This document shows, in pieces, positions 56,300-64,000 of a DNA stretch of 64,000 nucleotides. The DNA comes from Salinisphaera sp. G21_0 (lineage in GTDB: Bacteria > Pseudomonadota > Gammaproteobacteria > Pseudomonadales > Endozoicomonadaceae), in contig NZ_JAGHQW010000014.1 of NCBI RefSeq assembly GCF_017744115.1, positions 1 through 64,000 on the forward strand. The letters are read 5' to 3'. The translations under genes and the position numbers were made by a program. Under the pieces are notes generated by a model. It saw only the letters and a list, made by a program, of their open reading frames with translations. It had not been told where the DNA came from and made no database searches. Position 1 is the first letter of the stretch. Each line of letters starts with the position of its first letter.

Positions 56300-59026
56300 A
56301 TGGATAGAACCTCTGTTGGTTTCAGTGGCAAATACGCAAGACCTGGTAATGATTACACCCAACCGGATAACCATGCCACTTCTTCAAGGCATGGGCGATA
56401 TAGACAGAGTACAGTCAGACAGCGGCATAGTACCCCCCGCACTACCCCGGGGCGTAATGAATTTTACCATTCTTCTGGCGCACGCTCTTCTCAACATCTA
56501 CAGCGCCGCTCAGTAAACCCTGCTCAAGATTTTAATGCGCTCATCAAACAGGAAATAATGGATGATCTGGTGAATAAATCTTATCGTTTCGGTGATCGCT
56601 ATGATGGGAGACATCACGGTCTGTATACTGATTCAATTAAAAGATACACATCAGCTGCTAAAAGACCGTTAAATCAAGCTGAACAAAGCCAGCTGATACG
56701 TTTGCTGCAAAATTTTACCGTAACACGGCGTTGGGACTGGCGAAGCCTTACGACAACACTACATTCATTGACTTCAGCGGGTTTTTTTACCCCTCATAAC
56801 CCCATGGATGAGCGTGTCAAGCTAACTCAAGCATCCTTATTGTCCACTCTGCTTGACGCAATAATATTCAAGTGCAACCAAAAACCTCAAGCCAGGGACA
56901 TTGATGCCCGGGGAATCGCCAACCAGCTGTGGGCCATGGCGAAACTGGTGGACAACGGGCAGGAGCAGACACCAGGGCTCAAAGAGGCCGTGGTCGCGTT
57001 GTTGCCCCACGTAAACGCAAAGAAAGACCAATTTATTCCTCTGCATATCGCCAACCTGCTGTGGGCCATGGCGAAACTGGTGGACAACTTGCGGGAGTGG
57101 ACACCAGGGCTCAAAGAGGCTGTGGCCACACTGTTGCCCCTCGTGAACACACAGAAAAACCAACTTAACGCCCGGGACATTTCCAACCTGCTATGGGCCA
57201 TTACGAAACTGGTGAACAACGGGCTGGAGCGGACACCAGGGCTCAAAGAGGCAGTGGCCGCGCTGTTGCTCCAAGTGAACGCACAAAAAGATCAATTTAT
57301 TCCTCAGGGTATCGCTAACCTGCTGTGGGCCATGGCGAAACTGGTGAACCACGGGCACGAACAGACACCAGGGCTCAAAGAGGCCGTGGCCGCGTTATTG
57401 CCCCACGTAAACACATGGAAAGACCAATTTAATGCCCAGGATATCGGCAACCTGCTGTGGGCCATGGCGAAACTGGTGGATAACGGCCAGGAGCAGACGC
57501 CAAAGCTTAAAGAGACCGTAGCCGCGCTGTTGCCCCACGTGAACGCACAGAAAGACCAATTTAATGCCCAGTGTATCGCCAACCTGCTGTGGGCCATGGC
57601 GAAACTGGTGGACAACGGGCAGGAGCGGACACCAGGGCTCAACGTGGCCGTGGCCGCGCTGTTGCCCCACGTGAACGCACAGAAAGACCAATTTAATGCC
57701 CAGTGTATCGCCAACCTGCTGTGGGCCATGGCGAAACTGGTGGACAACTTGCAGGAGTGGACACCAGAGCTCAAAGAGGCCGTGACCGCGCTGTTGCTCC
57801 AAGTGAACGCACAAAAAGATCAATTTATTCCTCAGGGTATCGCTAACCTGCTGTGGGCCATGGCGAAACTGGTGAACCACGGGCACGAACAGACACCAGA
57901 GCTCAAAGAGGCCGTGGCCGCGTTATTGCCCCACGTGAACACATGGAAAGACCAATTTAATGCCCAGGATATCGGCAACCTGCTGTGGGCCATGGCGAAA
58001 CTGGTGGACAACGGGCAGGAGCAGACGCCAGAGCTTAAAGAGACCGTAGCCGCACTGTTGCCCCACGTGAACGCACAGAAAGACCAATTTAATGCCCAGG
58101 CTATCGCCAACCTGCTGTGGGCTATGGCGAAACTGGTGGACAACGGGCAGGAGCGGACACCAGGGCTTAACGAGGCCGTGGCCGCGCTGTTAACCCACGT
58201 AAACGCACAGAAAGACCAATTTAATGCCCAGGCTACCGCCAACCTGCTGTGGGCTATGGCAAAACTGGTGGACAACGGGCAGGAGCGGACACCAGGGCTC
58301 AACGAGGCCGTGGCCGCGCTGTTGCCCCACGTGAACGCACAGAAAGACCAATTTAAAGCCCAGGGTATCGCCAACCTGTTGTGGGCCACGGCGAAACTGG
58401 GTGAGCTCGTTGAGCTGAACGTGGTTACATCCACGTTCGAATCGTTTGTCTACCGAATCAGTGAAAACCCTCAGCTCTCTCAGCAAGCGATATTGATATC
58501 TCTCTGGGGAGTAATGGTATGCTGTGGCAGGTTGTATCTGGACTGCAATGCCAATAAAAATAGTGTGCTTGAAACGCACATGGATATCCTGTTGACTCGC
58601 CTGGAAAATACATTCCCAGATAATGAAGAGGATCAAACCACCATTGCCATGGCCGCCAGTTGGCTTGGCAGAGCGTGTCCGTTCACCCCCCATTACCAGA
58701 CAATCGTTTCAAAACGTCAATCCGACTTCCGCAATCAACTCCAATCCTGTATGCCCTCTTTGAAGATTGAAGAAGAAAAGAGTTTGAACTCATTACCTCC
58801 GGTTGACCTGTTACTGCCAGATCACAACATTATTATTGAAGTTCAGGGGCCGTTTCATTACGTGAATGGTGATTTCCAAACCAGGAAAGGTGCGACTCTG
58901 CTGAAAACCGCACTGTTGCAAAAAGCAGGGTTTGAAGTCATTGAAATCCCGGTTAACCAGCTTTGTAACCAGGATTTAATGAAACCATTTATTGATCAAG
59001 TAAAGAAGAGAACAAACAGCCAGTAA
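56300..59026 (+). CDS. Copy 18: OPR-like 12-repeat protein with RAP domain and a duplicated four-unit block
   Basis: 908 residues with 12 repeats at exact 44-residue spacing (last Trp 695). A four-unit block (LLQVNAQKDQFIPQGIANLL, VNHGHEQTP, NTWKDQFNAQDIGNLL, then two DNGQE units) occurs twice in direct succession, 528 bp apart. Eight of the twelve repeats therefore come from one recent segmental duplication. The N-terminus is distinctive (MDRTSVGFSGKYARPGNDYTQ; RQSTVRQRHSTP). The RAP domain is at about 835-887, with QTRKGATLLKTALLQ instead of KTRKGSTLLKIALLQ. It ends with QVKKRTNSQ, like copy 14. Confidence 0.9.
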   Translation: MDRTSVGFSGKYARPGNDYTQPDNHATSSRHGRYRQSTVRQRHSTPRTTPGRNEFYHSSGARSSQHLQRRSVNPAQDFNALIKQEIMDDLVNKSYRFGDRYDGRHHGLYTDSIKRYTSAAKRPLNQAEQSQLIRLLQNFTVTRRWDWRSLTTTLHSLTSAGFFTPHNPMDERVKLTQASLLSTLLDAIIFKCNQKPQARDIDARGIANQLWAMAKLVDNGQEQTPGLKEAVVALLPHVNAKKDQFIPLHIANLLWAMAKLVDNLREWTPGLKEAVATLLPLVNTQKNQLNARDISNLLWAITKLVNNGLERTPGLKEAVAALLLQVNAQKDQFIPQGIANLLWAMAKLVNHGHEQTPGLKEAVAALLPHVNTWKDQFNAQDIGNLLWAMAKLVDNGQEQTPKLKETVAALLPHVNAQKDQFNAQCIANLLWAMAKLVDNGQERTPGLNVAVAALLPHVNAQKDQFNAQCIANLLWAMAKLVDNLQEWTPELKEAVTALLLQVNAQKDQFIPQGIANLLWAMAKLVNHGHEQTPELKEAVAALLPHVNTWKDQFNAQDIGNLLWAMAKLVDNGQEQTPELKETVAALLPHVNAQKDQFNAQAIANLLWAMAKLVDNGQERTPGLNEAVAALLTHVNAQKDQFNAQATANLLWAMAKLVDNGQERTPGLNEAVAALLPHVNAQKDQFKAQGIANLLWATAKLGELVELNVVTSTFESFVYRISENPQLSQQAILISLWGVMVCCGRLYLDCNANKNSVLETHMDILLTRLENTFPDNEEDQTTIAMAASWLGRACPFTPHYQTIVSKRQSDFRNQLQSCMPSLKIEEEKSLNSLPPVDLLLPDHNIIIEVQGPFHYVNGDFQTRKGATLLKTALLQKAGFEVIEIPVNQLCNQDLMKPFIDQVKKRTNSQ
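57262..58317 (+). repeat. Tandem duplication of a four-unit block (528 bp x 2) in copy 18
   Basis: Block A is 57262-57789 and block B is 57790-58317. Both begin GCTGTTGCTCCAAGTGAACG and keep the same unit order. They differ at few sites, such as PGL versus PEL and QCI versus QAI. Confidence 0.85.
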
Positions 59027-59119
59027 TCGTCTCCCTGTCATCATGACTCAGGAACCGTTTTTACAATTCAGAGTAGATGTTCTTCTCCAGCCACTTGCGT
59101 TTATAAACCGTTCAGCAAA

Positions 59120-59182
59120 ATGAACTTCTGAACAGAACCGCAGTCTGCTTTTTATATTCTCATGAATTAATGAAATATAATT
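59120..59182 (+). promoter_or_regulatory. Conserved 63-bp leader of copy 19
   Basis: Same form as before copies 15 and 18. TGCGTTTATAAACCGTTCAGC immediately precedes it. Confidence 0.6.
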
Positions 59183-61909
59183 ATGGATAGAAGATCTTCT
59201 GGTATCAGTGGCCGATACACAAGATCAGGTAATGATTACAACCAACCGAATAACCATGCCCCTTCTTCAGGGCGTGGACGATATAGGCATGCCACAGTCA
59301 GACCATGGGATCATCCCCCCCGAACTGTGCCGGATCGCAATGAATTTTACCATTCTTCTGGCACACGCTCTTCTCAACATCTACAGTGCCGTTCAGTAAA
59401 CCCTGCTCAAGATTTTAATGCCCTCATCACACAGGAAATAATGGATGATCTGTTGAGTAAATCGGATCATTTCGGTCATCGCTATAATGGAAAAAATCAC
59501 AGTCAATTTGCCAATTCAATTAAAGAATACACGTCAGCTGCTAAAAGACCGTTAAACCGGGCGGAACAAAGCCAGCTGATGCGTATGTTGCAAAACTTTA
59601 TCCCAACACGTAGCTGGAATTGGCGAAGCCTGACGACAACACTTCATTCATTGACTTCAGCGGGTGTTTTTACCCCTCATTTCCCCATGGATGAGCGTGT
59701 CAAGCTTACTCAAGCTCACTTATTGTCAACGCTACTGGATGCAATAATATTTAACTGCAGCCAAAAACCTCAAGCCAGGAATATTGATGCCCGGGGTATC
59801 GCCAACCTGCTTTGGGCCATGGCGAAACTGGTGGACAAAGGGCAGAGGCAGACACCGGAGTTTAACAAGGCCGTTGTCGCGCTGTTGCCCCACGTGAGCG
59901 CAATGAAAGACCAATTTAAGGCCCAGGGCATTGCCAACCTGCTTTGGGCCATGGCGAAACTGGTGGACAAAGGGCAGAAGCAGACACCGGAGTTTAACAA
60001 GGCCGTTGTCGCGCTGTTGCCCCACGTGAGCGCAATGAAAGACCAATTTAAGGCCCAGGGCATTGCCAACCTGCTGTGGGCCATGGCGAAACTGGTGGAC
60101 AACGGGCTGGAGCAGACACCAGGGTTCAAAGAGGCCGTGGCCGCCTTGTTGCCCCACGTGAACGCACAGAAAAACCAATTTATTCCTCAGGGTATCGCCA
60201 ACCTGCTGTGGGCCATGGCGAAACTGGTGGAAAATACGCAGCAACAGACACCAGGGCTCAACGAGGCCACGGCCGCCCTGTTGCCTCTCGTGAACGCACA
60301 GAGAGACCATTTTATTCCTCAACATATCGCCAACCTGTTGTGGGCCATGGCGAAACTGGTGGACAACGGGCTGGAGCAGACACCAGAGCTCAACGAGGCC
60401 TTGGCCGCCCTGTTGCCCCTCGTGCACGCACAGAAAAACCAACTTAATGCCCAGGGCATTGCCAACCTGCTGTGGGCCATTACGAAACTGGTGAACAACG
60501 GGCAGGAGTGGACACCAGAGTTCAATGCGGCCGTGGCCGCCCTGTTGCCCCTCGTGAACGCACAGAAAAACCAACTTAATGCCGTGGGAATCGCCAAACT
60601 GTTGTGGGCCATGGCGAAACTGGTGGACATCGGGCAGGAGCAAACACCAGAGCTCAACGAGGCCGTGGCTGCACTTTTGCCCTACGTGAACGCACAAAAA
60701 GACCAATTTAATGCCCAGCATGTTGCCAACCTTCTGTGGGTCATGGCGAAACTGGTGGACAATGGGCTGGAGCAGACACCCGGGCTCAACGAAGCACTGG
60801 TCGCACTGTTGCCCCAGGTGAACACACAGAAAGACCAATTTAATGTCCGGGATATCGCCAACCTGCTGTGGGCCATGGCAAAACTGGTGGACAACGAGCA
60901 GAAGCCGACACCCGGGCTCAACGAGGCCGTGGCCACGCTACTGCCCCACGTGAAAGTACAGAAAGCTAACTTTAAACCACAGGATATCTCCAACCTGTTG
61001 TGGGCCATGGCAAAACTGGTAGACAACAGGTTCAAGCAGACACCAGAGTTCAACGAAACCGTGACTACGCTGTTGACCTGCGTGATCATACAAAAAGCTA
61101 ACTTTAACCCACAGGAAATCGCCAACCTGCTTTGGGCCATGGCAAAACTGGGGGATAACGGGCAGGAGCAAACACCAGGGCTCTACGGGGCCGTAGCTGA
61201 GCTGTTACACCGGGTGAACGCACAGGAAGACCAATTTATTGCCCAGCATGTTGCCAACCTGCTGTGGGCCACGGCCAAACTGGGTGAACTCATTGAGCTG
61301 AACCTGGCTACCTCTGCGTGCGAATCGCTTGTCTATCGAATCAGTGAGAACCTTGAGTTTTCCAGGGAAGAGATATCGATGTCTCTCTGGGGAGTCATGG
61401 TATGCTGTGCCAGGCTGGCTCTAGACTCCAATGCCAATAAAAATAACGTACTTGAAAAGCACATGGATGACCTGTTGACTCGCCTGAAAAATAACTCGCC
61501 GCATGATGAAGAGGATCAATCCACCATGATCATGGCCTCAAGTTGGCTTGGCAGAGCGTGTCCGGTCGTCCGCCAGTACCAGACAGCCATTTCAAAAACC
61601 CAGGCCGACTTCCGCAATCAACTCCAATCCTGTATGCCCTCTTTGAAGATTGAAGAAGAAAAGAGTTTGAACTCATTGCCTCCGGTTGACCTGTTATTGC
61701 CAGATCACAACATGGTGATTGAAGTTCAGGGACCGTCTCATTACGTGGGAGGTGATTTCAAAACCAGGAAAGGTTCGACTCTGCTGAAAATCGCACTGCT
61801 AAAAAAATCAGGATTTGAGGTCATTGAAATCCCGGTTAACCGGCTTTGGCACCAGGATGTAATGAAACCATTTATTGATCAAATAAAGAAGAGAACAAAC
61901 AGCCAGTAA
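59183..61909 (+). CDS. Copy 19: OPR-like 12-repeat protein with RAP domain
   Basis: 908 residues with 12 repeats (last Trp 695). The first two units are almost the same at DNA level (DKGQRQ or DKGQKQ, then TPEFNKAVVALLPHVSAMK). Unit 4 carries the VENTQQQ variant shared with copy 20, and unit 7 has AKLLWAMAKLVDIG. The last unit is LLWATAKLGELIELN, and the capping segment departs from the family (LATSACESLVYRISENLEFSREE). The RAP domain is at about 835-887 (EVQGPSHYVGGDF, KTRKGS, KKSGFEVIEIP). It ends with IKKRTNSQ and is followed by a class-C spacer. Confidence 0.9.
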   Translation: MDRRSSGISGRYTRSGNDYNQPNNHAPSSGRGRYRHATVRPWDHPPRTVPDRNEFYHSSGTRSSQHLQCRSVNPAQDFNALITQEIMDDLLSKSDHFGHRYNGKNHSQFANSIKEYTSAAKRPLNRAEQSQLMRMLQNFIPTRSWNWRSLTTTLHSLTSAGVFTPHFPMDERVKLTQAHLLSTLLDAIIFNCSQKPQARNIDARGIANLLWAMAKLVDKGQRQTPEFNKAVVALLPHVSAMKDQFKAQGIANLLWAMAKLVDKGQKQTPEFNKAVVALLPHVSAMKDQFKAQGIANLLWAMAKLVDNGLEQTPGFKEAVAALLPHVNAQKNQFIPQGIANLLWAMAKLVENTQQQTPGLNEATAALLPLVNAQRDHFIPQHIANLLWAMAKLVDNGLEQTPELNEALAALLPLVHAQKNQLNAQGIANLLWAITKLVNNGQEWTPEFNAAVAALLPLVNAQKNQLNAVGIAKLLWAMAKLVDIGQEQTPELNEAVAALLPYVNAQKDQFNAQHVANLLWVMAKLVDNGLEQTPGLNEALVALLPQVNTQKDQFNVRDIANLLWAMAKLVDNEQKPTPGLNEAVATLLPHVKVQKANFKPQDISNLLWAMAKLVDNRFKQTPEFNETVTTLLTCVIIQKANFNPQEIANLLWAMAKLGDNGQEQTPGLYGAVAELLHRVNAQEDQFIAQHVANLLWATAKLGELIELNLATSACESLVYRISENLEFSREEISMSLWGVMVCCARLALDSNANKNNVLEKHMDDLLTRLKNNSPHDEEDQSTMIMASSWLGRACPVVRQYQTAISKTQADFRNQLQSCMPSLKIEEEKSLNSLPPVDLLLPDHNMVIEVQGPSHYVGGDFKTRKGSTLLKIALLKKSGFEVIEIPVNRLWHQDVMKPFIDQIKKRTNSQ
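59834..60097 (+). repeat. Nearly identical tandem pair of 132-bp units in copy 19
   Basis: 59834-59965 and 59966-60097 both encode a DKGQ.QTPEFNKAVVALLPH unit. Near the start they differ as CAGAGGCAG versus CAGAAGCAG. Confidence 0.8.
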
Positions 61910-62002
61910 TCGTCTCCCTGCCATCATGACTCAAGAACCGTTTTCACAATTCAGAGTAGATGTTCTTCTCCAGCCATTTGCGTTTATAAACCGTTCAGAA
62001 AA

Positions 62003-62065
62003 ATGAACTTCTGAACAGAACCGCAGTCTGCTTTTTATATTCTCATGAATTAATGAAATATAATT
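62003..62065 (+). promoter_or_regulatory. Conserved 63-bp leader of copy 20
   Basis: Same form as before copies 15, 18 and 19. The base context upstream is CCGTTCAGAAAAATG instead of CCGTTCAGCAAAATG. Confidence 0.6.
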
Positions 62066-64000
62066 ATGGATGGAAGATCTGCTGGTATCAGTAGTAATTA
62101 CACCAGATCAAGTAATGATTACAACAAACTGAATAACCATGCCCCTTCTTCAGGGCGTGGACGATATAGACATGCCACAGTCAGACCATGGGATATTCCC
62201 CCCCGCAATGCCCCGGGGCGCAATGAATTTTACCACTCTTCTGGCACACGCTCTTCTCAAAATCTACAGTGCCGTTCAGTAAACCCTGCACAAGATTTTA
62301 ATGCCCTCATTAAACAGGAAATAATGGATGATCTGGTGAGTAAATCGAATCATTTCGGTCATCGCTATGATGGGAGAAATCACGGGCAATATGCCAGTTT
62401 AATTAAAAAATACACGTCAGCTGCTGAAAGACCGTTAAATCGAGCGGAACAAAGCCAGCTGATACGTTTGCTGCAAAATTTTACCGCAACACGGAGCTGG
62501 AATTGGCGAAGCCTGACGACAACACTTCACTCATTGACTTCAGCGGGTGTTTTTACCCTACATAAACCCATGGATGAGCGAGTTAAACTTACTCAGGCTA
62601 ACTTATTGTCAACACTCTTTGATGCAATAATATTTCACTGCAACCAAACACCTCAAGCCAGGGATATTGATGCCCAGGGTATTGCCAACCTGCTGTGGGC
62701 AATGGCAAAAATGTTGGACAACGGGCAGGAACGGACACCAGAGTTCAACGAGGCCGTTGTCACGCTGCTGTCCCATGTGAACGCACAGAAAGACCAATTT
62801 CAGGCCCAGGGCATTGCCAACCTGCTGTGGGCCATGGCGAAGCTGGTGGACAACGGGCTGGAGCCGACACCAGGGCTCAAAGAGGCCTTAGCTGCCCTGT
62901 TGCCCCTCGTGAAGGCACAGAAAGACCAATTTTGGGCCCAGGCCATTGCCAACCTGCTGTGGGCCATGGCGAAACTGGTGGACAACGGGCTGGAGCGGGC
63001 ACCGGGGCTCAAAGAGGCCTTAGCCGCCCTGTTGCCCCTCGTGAACGCACAAAGAAATCAACTTAATGCCCAGTGCATTGCCAACCTGCTGTGGGCCATG
63101 GCGAAACTGGTGGACAACGAACTGGAGCCGACACCAGGGCTCAAAGAGGCCGTGGCCGCCCTGCTGCCCCTCCTGGACGCACAGAAAAACCGACTTAATG
63201 CCCAGGGCATTGCCAACCTGCTGTGGGCCATGGCGAAACTGGTGGACAACGGGCTGGAGCAGACACTGGGGTTCAAAGAGGCCGTGGCCGCCCTGTTGCC
63301 CCTCGTGAACGCACATAAAGACCAATTTATTCCCCAGGCTATCACCAACCTGCTGTGGGCCGTGGCGAAACTGGTGGACAATGGGCAGGAGCAGACACCG
63401 GGGCTCAACGGGGCCGTGGCCGCACTGTTGCCTCTCGTGAACGCACAGAAAGACCAATTTATTCCTCAGCATATCGCCAACATGCTGTGGGCCATGGCGA
63501 AACTGGTGGACAATGGGCAGGAGCAGACACCAGAGTTCAAAAAGGCCGTGGCCGCCCTGTTGCCCCACGTGAACGCACAGAAAGATCAATTTATTCCTCA
63601 GGCTGTCGCCAACCTGCTGTGGGCCATGGTGAAACTGGTGGAAAATACGCAGCAGCAGACACCAGGGCTCAACGAGGCCGTGGCCGCCCTGTTACCCCTA
63701 GTGAACGTACAGAAAGCTAACTTTAAACCACAGGGTATCGCCAACCTGTTGTGGGCCATGGCGAAACTGGTGGACATTACGCAGGAGCGGACACCAGAAC
63801 TCAACGAGGCCGTGACCGCTCTGTTGCCCCATGTGAACGCACAAAAAGACCAATTTATTGCCCAGCATGTTGCCAACCTGCTGTGGATCATGGCGAAACT
63901 GGTGGACAATGGGCAGGAGCAGACACCAGAGTTCAACGAGGCCGTAGCCGCACTGTTGCCCTGCGTGAACGCAAAAAAAGACCAATTCAATGCCCGGGAT
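62066..64000 (+). CDS. Copy 20: OPR-like repeat protein, 3' end outside window
   Basis: The frame from the ATG at 62066 stays open for 645 codons to the last base of the window. The N-terminus is MDGRSAGISSNYTRSSNDYN; the C run near codon 45 has the in-frame seven C. The helical segment has SAAERPLNR, with Glu replacing the usual Lys of SAAKRPLNR. Ten repeats are present before the edge, at 132-bp spacing. They include WAMAKMLDNG, an FWAQAIANLL variant and a VENTQQQ unit shared with copy 19. The RAP domain and tail must lie beyond the window. This shows that the gene array continues rightwards. Confidence 0.9.
   Translation, partial: MDGRSAGISSNYTRSSNDYNKLNNHAPSSGRGRYRHATVRPWDIPPRNAPGRNEFYHSSGTRSSQNLQCRSVNPAQDFNALIKQEIMDDLVSKSNHFGHRYDGRNHGQYASLIKKYTSAAERPLNRAEQSQLIRLLQNFTATRSWNWRSLTTTLHSLTSAGVFTLHKPMDERVKLTQANLLSTLFDAIIFHCNQTPQARDIDAQGIANLLWAMAKMLDNGQERTPEFNEAVVTLLSHVNAQKDQFQAQGIANLLWAMAKLVDNGLEPTPGLKEALAALLPLVKAQKDQFWAQAIANLLWAMAKLVDNGLERAPGLKEALAALLPLVNAQRNQLNAQCIANLLWAMAKLVDNELEPTPGLKEAVAALLPLLDAQKNRLNAQGIANLLWAMAKLVDNGLEQTLGFKEAVAALLPLVNAHKDQFIPQAITNLLWAVAKLVDNGQEQTPGLNGAVAALLPLVNAQKDQFIPQHIANMLWAMAKLVDNGQEQTPEFKKAVAALLPHVNAQKDQFIPQAVANLLWAMVKLVENTQQQTPGLNEAVAALLPLVNVQKANFKPQGIANLLWAMAKLVDITQERTPELNEAVTALLPHVNAQKDQFIAQHVANLLWIMAKLVDNGQEQTPEFNEAVAALLPCVNAKKDQFNARD

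Noticed and set aside
62050-62070. TATAAT immediately before the gene ATG as the -10 box
   Set aside because: Transcription would then start within the first codons, after the ATG that the conserved protein N-terminus requires. TATATT further upstream is more compatible.
1-64000. CRISPR array or other non-coding satellite, suggested by the regular 132-bp period
   Set aside because: The period is a multiple of three, lies inside long open frames and encodes a consistent helical repeat. There are no spacers and no cas genes.
1-64000. tRNA, rRNA or known riboswitch genes
   Set aside because: No cloverleaf, rRNA or recognised aptamer sequence was seen in any spacer. The spacers are short and made of the family leader and tail remnants.

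Overview
The window is almost entirely one family of genes. Twenty paralogous plus-strand genes (18 with an uninterrupted frame from their conserved start, one of these cut by the window end; two frameshifted, one of which is cut by the window start) lie head to tail over 64 kb. Each encodes a large protein of about 820-1270 residues with the same plan: a Ser/Arg/Gly-rich, probably disordered N-terminus (about residues 1-75); a conserved helical segment (about 80-205); 10 to 19 tandem 44-residue helical repeats with the core NLLWAMAKLVDNG; a capping segment; a RAP-type domain (VDLLLPDHNxVIEIQG then GSTLLKIALLQK.GFEVIEIP); and a short C-terminal tail. I count about 277 repeat units. The repeat core F.PQ..AN.LWA.AKL resembles the octotricopeptide repeat (OPR) of organellar RNA-binding proteins, which often carry a C-terminal RAP domain.

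Nothing in the sequence names the organism. Compact intergenic spaces, an ISAs1-family insertion sequence and the protein style suggest a bacterium, probably a host-associated gammaproteobacterium (Endozoicomonas, Legionella or Coxiella type). That is inference.

Layout: 1-1450 is the 3' part of a first copy with a one-base deletion. Copies 2-9 (1700-28911) end in a 50-60 residue tail closing with a Lys/Arg run. Copies 10-13 (29151-42071) have a short tail ending NPE. Copies 14-19 (42174-61909) end KKRTNSQ or, in copy 17, KRRTNSQ. Copy 20 runs off the window. The only gap above 300 bp (52116-53285, between copies 16 and 17) holds a decayed 992-bp ISAs1-like element with recognisable terminal inverted repeats. 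Every gene from copy 2 on is preceded by a 63-bp leader of fixed length containing three inverted repeats and very short upstream ORFs. The rest of each spacer varies in length with the tail class, which records duplication and deletion history.

The likely joint role is a repertoire of modular nucleic-acid-binding (most likely RNA-binding) proteins that share their ends and differ in number and type of repeat. This could generate many binding specificities for the cell's own transcripts, phage RNA or host/organelle RNA. Targets, secretion and the repeat code are not established by the sequence.
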